From NCBI RefSeq assembly GCF_000196115.1, contig NC_005027.1, positions 1,116,001 through 1,180,000 on the forward strand: a stretch of DNA of 64,000 nt. The letters run 5' to 3'. Made by a program: the position numbers and the translations under genes. Below are positions 1 through 8,749 of the stretch, piece by piece. The DNA comes from Rhodopirellula baltica SH 1 (GTDB taxonomy: Bacteria > Planctomycetota > Planctomycetia > Pirellulales > Pirellulaceae). The number at the start of each line of letters is the position of its first letter. Position 1 is the stretch's first letter. The notes under the pieces were generated by a model that did no database searches, was not told the origin of the DNA, and saw nothing but the letters and a program-made list of their open reading frames with translations.

Positions 1-2445
1 TTGCAGGATTTCACGGGCGTTCCCGCTGTGGTCGACTTGGCCGCGATGCGTTCCGCGATGGAACGAATCGGGGGCGATCCGAACAAGATCAACCCGCTGA
101 TCCCCGTCGACCTGGTCATCGACCACTCGGTGCAAGTCGACTTCTTTGGCAGCGAAGGCGCGTTGGTTCAAAATGTCGAGCGTGAATTCGAACGCAACAA
201 GGAACGCTACGAGTTCCTCCGTTGGGGCCAACAAGCGTTCGACAACTTCGGCGTGGTTCCTCCTAATGTTGGGATCGTTCACCAAGTCAACCTGGAATAC
301 CTCGCTCGCGTCGTTGCCATGGGCAAAGACGAGCAAGGCCCCGTGGCGATGCCCGACACATTGGTCGGTACTGATTCGCACACGACCATGATCAATGGTT
401 TGGGTGTTTTGGGATGGGGCGTTGGAGGCATCGAAGCCGAAGCCAACATGCTCGGCCAACCGCTTTACATGTTGATGCCCGAAGTCATCGGGTTCGAACT
501 GACCGGTGAATTGCCTTCCGGAGCGACCGCGACGGACATGGTGTTGCGAGTCGTCGAAATCTTGCGAGCCGAAGGCGTGGTGGGCAAGTTCGTGGAATTC
601 TTCGGGACCGGCATGAACGCGATGAGCGTCGCTGACCGAGCCACGATCGCGAACATGGCACCCGAGTACGGTGCGACGATGGGATTCTTCCCGGTCGATG
701 ATCTGACGCTGCATTACATGCGTCAAACCGGCCGCAGCAAGGAAAACGTCGAGCTGGTCGAACGTTACTGCAAAGAACAGGGTTTGTTCCGTCTCGATGA
801 CGGCCCCGCATTGAACTACACCAAGACCGTGTCGCTCGATTTGTCGACGGTTGAACCCAGCATGGCTGGACCGAAACGTCCGCAAGATCGTGTGCCGTTG
901 GCATCGATGAAGAAAGCGTTCAACGAATCGTTGACGGCTCCCGTTGGTGCCTCCGGATTCGGTCTCGCTCCCGAAGCTCTCAGCCGCACCGGTCACGTCT
1001 CCAACAACGGTGCCAGCACCGACATCACGCATGGTGCCGTCGTGATTGCTGCGATCACATCTTGCACGAACACGTCCAACCCATCGGTGATGGTTGGTGC
1101 CGGATTGCTGGCCAAGAAGGCAGCGGAACGCGGATTGACCGTGCCGTCTCACGTCAAAACATCGTTGGCCCCTGGTTCGCGAGTCGTGACGGATTACTTG
1201 AACAAAGCTGGTCTGTCCGAATCGCTCGACAAGCTTGGTTTCAACACTGTTGGCTATGGTTGCACGACCTGCATCGGTAACTCCGGACCTCTGCCAGAAC
1301 CCGTTGCCGCGGCCATCCAAGAAGGCGACTTGATCGCATCAGCGGTCCTGTCCGGCAACCGGAACTTTGAGGGCCGGGTCAATCCGCTGACCAAAGCCAA
1401 CTACTTGGCCAGCCCACCGTTGGTCGTTGCTTACGCTTTGGCGGGAACGACAGACATTGATTTGAACACCGAACCGCTGGGCAAAGACACCAACGGCGAA
1501 GACGTTTACTTGAAGGATGTGTGGCCATCGGCCGAAGAAATTCGCGAAACCATCGCGGCTTGCATTCAGCCCGAAATGTTCACCAACGAATACGAAGCCG
1601 CCGTGTCGGGCAACGACATGTGGAACGCCATTGAAGCGGCTGGCGGAGCGTTGTACCCGTGGGACGAAAAGAGCACCTACATTCACCACCCACCATTCTT
1701 GGACAGTGTCACCGCGGAAGCGGTGCCGGACATCGCTCCGATCAAGGGTGCGAAGGTGTTGGCATTGCTGGGCGATTCGGTCACGACCGACCACATTTCG
1801 CCTGCCGGTGCGATCGCGACCGACGGACCTGCGGGCCGTTACCTGCAAGAAAACGGTGTGCCGATTCGCGAATTCAACTCGTTCGGTTCGCGTCGTGGGA
1901 ACGACCGAGTGATGGTGCGTGGAACGTTCGCGAACATTCGCATTCGCAATCAACTGGCACCCGGCACCGAAGGCGGCGTGACGCGATACCTGCCGACTGG
2001 TGAAACGATGAGCATCTACGATGCTTCGATGAAGTACCAAGCCGACAATGTGCCATTGGTTGTCTTGGCTGGCAAGGAATACGGAACCGGCAGTAGTCGT
2101 GACTGGGCCGCCAAGGGAACGATGATGTTGGGTGTCAAAGCCGTCATCACGACCAGCTTCGAACGGATCCACCGCAGCAACTTGGTCGGGATGGGAGTGT
2201 TGCCTTTGGAATTCGCCGATGGCGGTTCGTGGCAATCACTCGGTTTGACCGGTGAGGAAAGCTATGACATCGACGGCTTGTCCAATGACCTCGAGCCTCG
2301 TTCGTTGATCACCGTTGTCGCCACGGCGGAAGACGGCAAGAAGACCGAGTTCGAGTGCCGCGTTCGCATCGATACGCCAGTTGAATTGCAGTACTACCAG
2401 AACGGTGGGATCCTCCCAACGGTTCTGCGAAACCTTCGCGGTTGA
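1..2445 (+). CDS. acnA: Aconitate hydratase A, 5' end cut by window edge
   Basis: Aconitase interconverts citrate and isocitrate in the TCA cycle using a 4Fe-4S cluster. The reading frame is open from base 1, and the first codon aligns with the conserved [15 protein letters not shown] stretch that lies roughly 90 residues into AcnA proteins, so the true start is outside the window. Cluster cysteines are visible: SCTNTSNPS (Cys355 in window numbering) and CTTCIGNSG (Cys421 and Cys424). The swivel domain follows, with [13 protein letters not shown] and the substrate-site [13 protein letters not shown]. The C-terminus is complete and the remaining 814 codons fit the 890-residue AcnA/IRP class rather than AcnB. 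The next gene begins 17 bases downstream on the same strand. Identification is certain; only the start is missing. Confidence 0.97.
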   Translation: MQDFTGVPAVVDLAAMRSAMERIGGDPNKINPLIPVDLVIDHSVQVDFFGSEGALVQNVEREFERNKERYEFLRWGQQAFDNFGVVPPNVGIVHQVNLEYLARVVAMGKDEQGPVAMPDTLVGTDSHTTMINGLGVLGWGVGGIEAEANMLGQPLYMLMPEVIGFELTGELPSGATATDMVLRVVEILRAEGVVGKFVEFFGTGMNAMSVADRATIANMAPEYGATMGFFPVDDLTLHYMRQTGRSKENVELVERYCKEQGLFRLDDGPALNYTKTVSLDLSTVEPSMAGPKRPQDRVPLASMKKAFNESLTAPVGASGFGLAPEALSRTGHVSNNGASTDITHGAVVIAAITSCTNTSNPSVMVGAGLLAKKAAERGLTVPSHVKTSLAPGSRVVTDYLNKAGLSESLDKLGFNTVGYGCTTCIGNSGPLPEPVAAAIQEGDLIASAVLSGNRNFEGRVNPLTKANYLASPPLVVAYALAGTTDIDLNTEPLGKDTNGEDVYLKDVWPSAEEIRETIAACIQPEMFTNEYEAAVSGNDMWNAIEAAGGALYPWDEKSTYIHHPPFLDSVTAEAVPDIAPIKGAKVLALLGDSVTTDHISPAGAIATDGPAGRYLQENGVPIREFNSFGSRRGNDRVMVRGTFANIRIRNQLAPGTEGGVTRYLPTGETMSIYDASMKYQADNVPLVVLAGKEYGTGSSRDWAAKGTMMLGVKAVITTSFERIHRSNLVGMGVLPLEFADGGSWQSLGLTGEESYDIDGLSNDLEPRSLITVVATAEDGKKTEFECRVRIDTPVELQYYQNGGILPTVLRNLRG

Positions 2446-2462
2446 GCTTGATTGACTAGCCA

Positions 2463-4007
2463 GTGATTCATCGCGCCCCGCTGCACCTGCTGTATCTCAA
2501 CGTGCTCGTCATTGCGACGTGCGGGTTGATCTACGAGTTGTTGGCGGGGACGTTGGCGAGCTACCTACTGGGTGATTCCGTCACCCAGTTTTCGCTCATC
2601 ATCGGCGTCTATCTGTCCGCATTGGGCTTTGGTGCCTGGTTGTCTCAGTACGTGACAACCAAACTGGCACGCGTGTTCATCGAAGTCGAACTGGCTCTCG
2701 CGTTGTTGGGCGGGTTCTCGACACCGCTGCTGTTCCTTGCGTTCCCGATGATCGAGTGGTTTCAGTGGCTGCTTTTTGGCAGCGTGATCGTGATCGGGAC
2801 GCTGGTGGGTTTGGAGCTTCCGCTGTTGATGCGGATTCTCAAGGAACACCTCGAGTTTGAAGAATTGATCTCTCGGGTTCTCGCGTTTGATTACTTGGGG
2901 GCTCTCTTCGCCTCGCTCTTGTTCCCGATTTTTCTGGTCCCAAGACTTGGTCTCAACCGGACAGCGATCGTGTTCGGATTGCTCAACGCATTGGTTGGGT
3001 TGTGGGGGACGTATTTACTGCGTCCACTGCTAGCGAAGAAAGGTCTGGATGGGCTTCGAGGCCGTGCATTCTTGGTCATCGGATTGCTGATCGCCGGCTT
3101 TATCAAAGCTGATTCGATCACCAGCCTCGCGGAAGAAAACACGCTGGGTGGCCGAATTGTTTACGCTGACACGTCGCCCTATCAACGCATCGCGGTGACT
3201 CGGAACGAAAAAGGGTTTCAGCTCTATCTGAACGGGCATCTGCAATTCAACAGTGTCGACGAATACCGATACCACGAGGCTCTTGTGCACCCGGTCATGT
3301 CCGTTTGCAAAGACGCTCGACGAGTCTTGGTGCTGGGCGGTGGCGACGGTCTGGCCGTTCGTGAGATTCTGCGATACGATCACGTCGAGTCGGTTACATT
3401 GGTGGACCTGGACCCAGCGATGACGCGTTTGGCGACCCAGTTCGAACCGCTGGCGGAACTCAATGGACGATCGCTGGAGAGGGATCGCGTCACGGTCGTT
3501 CATCGAGATGCGTTTTTGTGGGTGGGCGAAGGCGATGAGCAATTCGATGCGGTCGTGATCGACTTCCCCGATCCCGGCAACTACTCAATCGGCAAACTGT
3601 ATTCCTCGCGATTTTACAATCTGCTTCGAGAGCGGATGACGGAGGACGCGGGTTTGGCGATTCAGTGCACCTCGCCGTTGGTGGCCCCAAAATCCTACTG
3701 GTGCATCCTGCGGACGATGCAGGCATCCGGGTTTGACGTCACGCCGTATCACGCACCGGTGCCCACGTTTGGGATCTGGGGGTTTGCTCTGGCTCGAATC
3801 GCTGAAGATCCAGAATCAGATTCGGATTGGCGGTTGCCGCCGGAGTTGTCGGCCAAGGTGGCTGGTCTGCGATATCTCACGCCGTCCACCATGGCGGGGT
3901 TGTTCGATTTGCCCGCCGATCAACAGCCCCGCGACGTGCCACCGAATCGATTGAACGATCAAATTCTCGTGCGTTTTTACGACGAGGAATGGGGCCAGAA
4001 CCAATAG
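2463..4007 (+). CDS. Membrane-anchored spermidine synthase-like protein
   Basis: The first ~220 residues form about seven hydrophobic helices (for example [17 protein letters not shown] and [20 protein letters not shown]). The soluble C-terminal half is a spermidine-synthase-type Rossmann domain: [16 protein letters not shown] near residue 290 is the nucleotide/decarboxylated-SAM loop, followed by [10 protein letters not shown] and [10 protein letters not shown]. This membrane-plus-SpeE arrangement is known in many bacteria, and its substrate is usually unproven. The start is GTG at 2463, just after acnA, so the two may be co-transcribed. Polyamine aminopropyl transfer is the family expectation, but the transmembrane domain means another methyltransferase-like or transport-coupled role is possible. 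Confidence 0.85.
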
Positions 4008-4017
4008 CCACAACACC

Positions 4018-4295
4018 GTAGCCGGATTCGCGAAAAATTCGGGTGTGTGAGTTGTTGTGCTGCCGTAGCTCACTTCGTTCGGTACGGCCTACTTTGAAGG
4101 TCTGGCGATGTAGCCGGATTTGCGAAGAATTTGGTGTTGTGAGACGTTGGGCAGCTTCGCACTCGTGGTTCGGCGATGGACGCCGACTTCGTAAACAGTT
4201 GTGGGCAACTGTTTGCTGTCGTGCTGCCGTAGTTCACTTCGTTCGGTACGGCCTACGTTTGGTTGTACTGCCGAAGCTTACTTCGTTTGGTGAAG
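4018..4295. repeat. Cluster of GTAG-foot hairpin repeats
   Basis: This gap holds several short inverted repeats and no convincing gene. GTAGCCGGATTCGCG (4018) and a variant at 4110 each fold back on a following AATTCGG/AATTTGG. GCCGTAGCTCACTTCG...TACGGCCTAC occurs at 4062-4092 and 4226-4255, and a diverged copy ends near 4295. A further hairpin, AAACAGTTG-TGGG-CAACTGTTT, lies at about 4193-4214. The first two types are the same families, in opposite orientation, as the eight-copy array at 58620-59350. ORFs crossing this stretch are not protein-like. Confidence 0.8.
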
Positions 4296-4296
4296 G

Positions 4297-4638
4297 CTAC
4301 ATTGCGTTGAGTTGTTGGGCTCGTGCCATGGCGTCTTCCGCGGCGGCGATGTAGGCCTGGTTTTGTGTTCCCGCCCAAGCGCGTTGGTAGGTGACGCTCA
4401 TCGCGGTGAAATTGAACGCGTCATCGGGTTCCAATTCACAAGCCTTCTTGCCATGCGCGATCGCTTCTTCGTGTTGGCCGGTTTTGGTGTACACGCGAGC
4501 GAGGGCCAAGTGAGCCAATACAAAGGTCTCATCTTCTTCCACCAAAGGGGTCAGGCCCGCGATGGCTTCTTCGTATTTCTCTTCATCGATGAGTTTTTCG
4601 ACTTCGTTGTATCGTTCGTAAAGTTCGTCGCTGGCCAT
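4297..4638 (-). CDS. Small tetratricopeptide (TPR) repeat protein
   Basis: This is a 113-residue acidic cytoplasmic protein without signal peptide. It contains about two and a half TPR helix-turn-helix units: EKLIDEEKYEEAIAGLTPLV, then VLAHLALARVYTKTGQHEEA ending in ACELEPDD, then a partial third unit. TPR units mediate protein-protein contacts; no partner can be named. Similar stand-alone TPR proteins of this size occur in planctomycetes. The ATG at 4638 is the only good start. It sits alone between two clusters of hairpin repeats and points away from the next minus-strand gene, ispG, with a 170-base gap that contains a repeat pair. Confidence 0.8.
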   Translation of the reverse strand: MASDELYERYNEVEKLIDEEKYEEAIAGLTPLVEEDETFVLAHLALARVYTKTGQHEEAIAHGKKACELEPDDAFNFTAMSVTYQRAWAGTQNQAYIAAAEDAMARAQQLNAM

Positions 4639-4710
4639 GGGATTTAAATCAGAGAACTAGGTGGATTGAAAAGCATTCAAAAATGGACGTCACTGCAACT
4701 CATTCCTCGG

Positions 4711-4778
4711 GTAGCGAAACTCGTCAAGAGTTTCGAGTTGCATGATGGTTCGCCGAAAGTCTTGACGACTTCCGCTAC
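4711..4778. repeat. REPIN-like pair of inverted GTAG hairpins
   Basis: Two hairpins face each other. The left one reads GTAG-CGAAACTC-GTCAA-GAGTTTCG (4711-4735). The right one, read on the minus strand from 4778, is GTAG-CGGAAGTC-GTCAA-GACTTTCG. Both share the GTAG foot and the same five-base loop. The pair lies in the 174-base gap between the TPR gene and the ispG stop. The architecture (two REPs in inverted orientation, GTAG outermost) is that of REP doublets in other bacteria. Confidence 0.75.
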
Positions 4779-4812
4779 GAATTGGTCCCGAAAACCAAGC
4801 GTAAACAGAAAC

Positions 4813-5949
4813 CTATTGCTTGGCGGCGATCAGATCGTCGAGTTCCTGCTTCAATTTTGGCAGGATCTCGTCGTACCCAAACGCGCCCAGAGCTTCCGGG
4901 CCACGCTTTAGATTGACTTTTGCAGGCCCGCACCACAACCCGAGGTCCGCGTCGTCGGTTTCGCCGGGGCCATTCACGCGGCATCCCATCACCGCAATGG
5001 TGATCGAATACTCTTGTGCAAACGTGGTCATCTCTTTGACCTTGGCGGCCAAATCGATGAACGCCTCATTCTCGACCCGCGAACAGCTGGGGCAGCTGAT
5101 AATGTTCAATTTCGAATCATCGAATTTCACAACGCTACGTACACGCCCTGCGTGAATGTCCTCGACGATCTGTTTGCCTGCGTCGATCTCTTCGGGTTTG
5201 CGAGGGTTCGGCAACGTCAGCGAGACTCGAACGGTGTCGCCGATGCCTTTGCCAATCAATTGCTCAAACGCGATTCGCGTTTTGATGATTCCATCCGGCG
5301 GCATACCAGCCTCGGTGACGCCCAAGTGCAATGCGACATCGGGACGCTTTTCAGCAAACAACGTGTTCACCTGGACAACCTTGGACGGATCGCTGTCCTT
5401 TAGCGAAACGACAAAGTTGTGAAAACCCAGGGAGTCGACCAATTCGCAGTGCTCAAGAGCCGATTCCAGCATCGGGGTGATGGAATCATCGTGGTCGTAT
5501 TTTTCTTTCTTTGCCGGGTCAACGCTGCCACAGTTCACGCCGATACGAACCGCGCAGTTGTTGCTGCCGGCGGTATCGATGAGGTAGCGAACTTTCTCCT
5601 GCCATGTCAGTTCGCGAGCGTGGTGATACAGGTGGCCGGGGTTGTAGCGAATTTTGTCGACGTGGGGCGCGACCTTTTCCGCCAGCCGAAAGTTCTCTTG
5701 CAAATCGACGGCGAGATTGGCTTGGGTTTGCTTGCGAATCTCGGCCAACGCCTCCGCGTCCTTGTCGCTGTCGACCGCAATCCGGACAACTCCGGCACCG
5801 CGAGCATGAAGGGCTTCGGCTTGTTCGACCGTCGCGTCAATGTTTTGCGTTTTCGTCGCTGTCATGCTTTGAACGGCGATCGGGTGACCGTCGCCGATCG
5901 TGATCGATCCGATGGTGACCGGGCGAGTCGGGTTGCGGCGAATTTTCAT
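4813..5949 (-). CDS. ispG: 4-hydroxy-3-methylbut-2-enyl diphosphate synthase (flavodoxin/ferredoxin type)
   Basis: IspG (GcpE) converts MEcPP to HMBPP in the MEP isoprenoid pathway with a 4Fe-4S cluster. The N-terminal TIM-barrel signature is clear ([37 protein letters not shown]). Cluster ligands are present at CPSC (Cys286, Cys289) and GCRVNGPGE (Cys323, Glu about 330). The length of 378 residues matches bacterial IspG and lacks the insertion seen in plants. I chose the ATG at 5949 ([11 protein letters not shown]) because homologues begin there; an in-frame ATG four codons upstream (5961) is possible. The gene stands alone, but dxs and ispA are in the operon at 17-20 kb. Confidence 0.95.
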   Translation of the reverse strand: MKIRRNPTRPVTIGSITIGDGHPIAVQSMTATKTQNIDATVEQAEALHARGAGVVRIAVDSDKDAEALAEIRKQTQANLAVDLQENFRLAEKVAPHVDKIRYNPGHLYHHARELTWQEKVRYLIDTAGSNNCAVRIGVNCGSVDPAKKEKYDHDDSITPMLESALEHCELVDSLGFHNFVVSLKDSDPSKVVQVNTLFAEKRPDVALHLGVTEAGMPPDGIIKTRIAFEQLIGKGIGDTVRVSLTLPNPRKPEEIDAGKQIVEDIHAGRVRSVVKFDDSKLNIISCPSCSRVENEAFIDLAAKVKEMTTFAQEYSITIAVMGCRVNGPGETDDADLGLWCGPAKVNLKRGPEALGAFGYDEILPKLKQELDDLIAAKQ

Positions 5950-6145
5950 GAACGAAAGCAATCAGTCGAGAAAAGTGTGGTCGTTAGTGGTCATGGACGC
6001 GTCATGCGAACAGCCGATCGGTCAAATCTTCATTGCTGGCGAATCGGAGTTTGTGCGGTCACTCATGTCGGAACAGTGAGTTTTCAGACGGATCCGCGTC
6101 TGACAAGGCACCCTACTGGAGAAAACCGCAATCGAGCGTGGTGAA

Positions 6146-7042
6146 TCACTCGTTCATCTCTTCCAATTCGCGTTCGTAGAGCCGCCGGATCTCATCCAAG
6201 TCAGCATCGATCTTTGGCAATTGCGGGTCCATGTCACGCAGCGTGTCGCGAACGATCGCCGCCACCGAGGCGTCGCGGTACCATTTTTTGTCGGCCGGGA
6301 TGACGTGCCAAGGAGCGATTTTTGAGTGGCATTTGGCCATCGCATCTTCGTATGCCTCGCGGTAGTCGCCCCATTTGTCGCGAGCGGCGTAATCGCCAGC
6401 GTTCAGCTTCCAGTGCTTCGTCGGATCATCGAGCCGTTTCTTGAATCGCTCGAGTTGTTCCCGAGGACTGATGTGAAGGTAGAACTTCAGGATTCGAGTG
6501 CCACGATGAGCGAGTAGCTTTTCGAAATCGTTGATGATCTCGTAGCGATCCTTCCAAACCGACTTTGGTACCAAATCCTCCACTCGCACGACCAAGACGT
6601 CTTCGTAGTGCGAGCGATTGAAGACGGAAACCTTGCCGGCCGCGGGCGTCGCCTTGTGGATCCGCCATAGGAAGTCATGAGCTCGCTCTTCCGAAGATGG
6701 CACCTTAAACGGATAAGTTCGGCAGCCCTGCGGGTTCATCTGGCCGAGCACTTTGCGGATCAAGCCATCTTTGCCCGCCGCGTCGGGAGCTTGCAAGACA
6801 ATCAGCAGCGATTGCTTGCCTTCCGTGTACATGCGGTATTGCAGGTCACGAATTTCGATGTTGGCAGCTCGAGTGAACGCGCGACCGTGGTCCTTGCCTT
6901 CAAACGGTCCTGAACACTCGGTGTCGATCTCCTTCAACGACACCTTGTCCTTCGAAAAAGGCAATCGATGAGCGTCAACGAAATCAAATTTAGGATCGAG
7001 ATCCCAATCTGGTTCGTCGAGTCGTTTGTCTTCCGTGCTCAC
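6146..7042 (-). CDS. ppk2: Polyphosphate kinase 2 family protein
   Basis: PPK2 enzymes transfer phosphate between polyphosphate and nucleotides in the cytoplasm. The 298-residue protein has the family Walker A APDAAGKDGLIR (residues 85-96), the Walker B/lid region VFNRSHYEDVLVVRVE, and the conserved WK.RY..IN.FE..L stretch (WKDRYEIINDFEKLLAHRGT). The C-terminus contains APWHVIPADKKWYRD, typical of single-domain PPK2. The subclass (NDP versus NMP as acceptor) cannot be settled by eye. It is transcribed alone, convergent with nothing obvious, with repeat-like sequence upstream at 7144-7225. Confidence 0.93.
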   Translation of the reverse strand: MSTEDKRLDEPDWDLDPKFDFVDAHRLPFSKDKVSLKEIDTECSGPFEGKDHGRAFTRAANIEIRDLQYRMYTEGKQSLLIVLQAPDAAGKDGLIRKVLGQMNPQGCRTYPFKVPSSEERAHDFLWRIHKATPAAGKVSVFNRSHYEDVLVVRVEDLVPKSVWKDRYEIINDFEKLLAHRGTRILKFYLHISPREQLERFKKRLDDPTKHWKLNAGDYAARDKWGDYREAYEDAMAKCHSKIAPWHVIPADKKWYRDASVAAIVRDTLRDMDPQLPKIDADLDEIRRLYERELEEMNE

Positions 7043-7143
7043 GTGGTTTTCTCGATCAGGAGTGTGGAGGTGTATCAGGCGGATGGGATTGGATTTGCCA
7101 AGCTGGGCAATGCATCCAATCAGCCGTTTTGGCGTTCGCGGGT

Positions 7144-7225
7144 TGTTGATTGAATGAGCCGTACCGCGTCAGCGGCGGTTGATCAGACGCCAACCGGGGC
7201 TGATGCCCATCGGCTAATTCAGTTG
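7144..7225. repeat. Dispersed ~75-bp repeat, copy 1
   Basis: The stretch GTTGATTGAATGAGCCGTAC followed by CGCGTCAGCGGCGGTTGATC and CAGACGCCAACCGGGGCTGA is shared, in reverse orientation, with 15490-15550 and 32015-32092. The core contains a small GC-rich hairpin (CCGC...GCGG). It fills the gap between the PPK2 gene start and the stop of the lectin-fold gene. Confidence 0.75.
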
Positions 7226-7267
7226 TTGCTTCTGCGGGTTCCCTTTTCGGAGCCTCCCGGGCATCGG

Positions 7268-7954
7268 TCACTGCAATTTGCGGATCACGACATCATCGAA
7301 CTCGTTCAAGTCATCGAACGATCCCAAGCCGACTCGTCCCGCACCGAAGGTCTTGTCGACGACGCTCATGTGAGGCGTTTCCATGTCGTCGAAATAAATC
7401 TCAATCTTGCCGTTCTCGATATCTCGACGGAGCAGCACGTTGTGCCAATCATTGTCCCACGGAGTCAGCTTTTCGTTGGTTGTCAAAGCCAATCGGGGAG
7501 CGTCGTTGACGATCATGATTTGACCGCTGTGTGGGTCGGGCTTGGCACCCAAATGGACGTAGTAGAAATGGGCGGAATCTTGATAGCCAAAGAACACGCA
7601 GCAATCTCGGTGGTTGCCAGTGTCCAGCGTGCTGCGGACGCGGAATTGAATTTCAAAACTGCCAACCTCGAGGTCTTTGACCAACGCCACATGTCCAGGG
7701 CTGCGGGTTGGTGGCGTGTACTCGGATTTTCGATCGGTGATCTCGATCGATCCATTTTTGGATTCTCCCGAAGGTGTATTCAGCTTCCAAGTCTTCGGAT
7801 CGAGGTATTCCCATTTGTCGTCGCCACTTTCAAAGTCGTCTTGGAAAACGACTTTTGCCGGCCGAGTGTCTTCGGCGGACACCAGCGGGGAGTAGGCGGA
7901 GAGAGTGGATGCCGCCAAAGCGGCCGACAGAACGTTCGCAAAAAGAGGTCGCAT
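7268..7954 (-). CDS. Exported concanavalin A-like (LamG/DUF1080-type) domain protein
   Basis: A 228-residue protein with a Sec signal peptide (MRPLFANVLSAALAASTLSA, cleavage near VSA-ED). The mature part is one jelly-roll domain of the kind seen in planctomycete DUF1080/LamG proteins. It opens with VVFQDDFESGDDKWEY and continues with FEIQFRVRSTLDTGNHRDCC, FYYVHLGAKPDPHSGQIMIV, LLRRDIENGKIEIYFDD and the closing GRVGLGSFDDLNEFDDVVI. Such domains bind or hydrolyse carbohydrates, but no catalytic residues can be assigned here. It is transcribed alone. Carbohydrate binding at the cell surface is an inference from the fold. Confidence 0.75.
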   Translation of the reverse strand: MRPLFANVLSAALAASTLSAYSPLVSAEDTRPAKVVFQDDFESGDDKWEYLDPKTWKLNTPSGESKNGSIEITDRKSEYTPPTRSPGHVALVKDLEVGSFEIQFRVRSTLDTGNHRDCCVFFGYQDSAHFYYVHLGAKPDPHSGQIMIVNDAPRLALTTNEKLTPWDNDWHNVLLRRDIENGKIEIYFDDMETPHMSVVDKTFGAGRVGLGSFDDLNEFDDVVIRKLQ

Positions 7955-8292
7955 GGTGTTCGTGATCAGGTGGGGACGTGGTGGGAATGCGGCGGTTCGT
8001 CAAATTCAACGAATTCGCGAATCGACGTGGAAAGAACCAGTGTAGTGCAACGAAACAGCCCGCGGCAGAGTTCACAGGACAGCTAATTGGAACGGATTCC
8101 TCCTGGTTTGGGTTCCAATTGAGGCGACTGAGTCGGTTGCGACATCCGGTGGGGTTCCGAACCTCAAAAAAGTTCCTCGTGTCAGGCTGTCAGAGGCCAG
8201 AAAGGGTTGCAGCGGAAAGCGGAATGAAGCACAATCCCGCCTGACCGAAACACGTCACGCGGCGGCAACGTCCCGCGGGCACGTTTCCACCA
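7955..8292. other. Gap without recognisable gene
   Basis: This stretch of about 340 bases between the lectin-fold gene start and tRNA-Ser contains no protein-like reading frame, repeat copy or strong hairpin that I could see. It presumably holds the promoter of the exported protein (minus strand) and that of the tRNAs. Confidence 0.5.
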
Positions 8293-8381
8293 GGAGCGGT
8301 GGCTGAGTGGTCGAAAGCGCCGGTTTGCTAAATCGGTGAACCGGGAAACTGGTTCCGCAGGTTCGAATCCTGTCCGCTCCG
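8293..8381 (+). tRNA. tRNA-Ser(GCT)
   Basis: The acceptor stem GGAGCGG (8293-8299) pairs with CCGCTCC (8374-8380), with discriminator G. The anticodon loop TTGCTAA gives anticodon GCT, reading AGC/AGT serine codons. The long variable arm (about 89 bases in total) and the GTTCGAATCC T-arm are typical of class II tRNA-Ser. The 3' CCA is not encoded. Confidence 0.96.
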
Positions 8382-8508
8382 CTTGAACTCGGTCGGCCAG
8401 TTTGCTTCTGCAATTGGCAGGTTTCTTTCTCTGATATTCGTTCTCGAATGTTGGTGAATTTTGCTTCACCGTTTCGGTCTAGTTCAAACCGGCGATTCGT
8501 CGTCGGTC

Positions 8509-8581
8509 GAGAGTGTAGCTCAGTTGGCAGAGCATTCGACTTTTAATCGAATGGTCCTGGGTTCGAGTCCCAGCACTCTCA
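8509..8581 (+). tRNA. tRNA-Lys(TTT)
   Basis: The acceptor stem GAGAGTG (8509-8515) pairs with CACTCTC (8574-8580), with discriminator A. The D-arm is GCTCAGTTGGCAGAGC, the anticodon loop CTTTTAA gives TTT (lysine), and the T-loop GTTCGAGTCC is canonical. Length is 73 bases and CCA is not encoded. It lies 127 bases after tRNA-Ser and may share a transcript with it. Confidence 0.96.
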
Positions 8582-8749
8582 CTTCTTTTTCCTTGGCCCC
8601 GACGTGGGCGAGCGGCCCAGCAGCACTTGTGCGTCGCGTTTGCCGCAAAAAGATGATTGGTTGATCGATCAACGAGCTCAAGTGGCGCGTTGGTCGAGAT
8701 GGCACCAGGCCAATCGCGAGAGTACGCCCCACGCCGGAGGCTGACGCCG

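Noticed and set aside
1339-2235. Long minus-strand frame opposite acnA
   Set aside because: Arg/His/Val-rich translation without family motifs, lying antisense to certain aconitase sequence.
7154-8086. 310-codon plus-strand frame opposite the lectin-fold gene
   Set aside because: It runs through repeat copy 1 and the antisense of a gene with a clear signal peptide and domain; no motif of its own.
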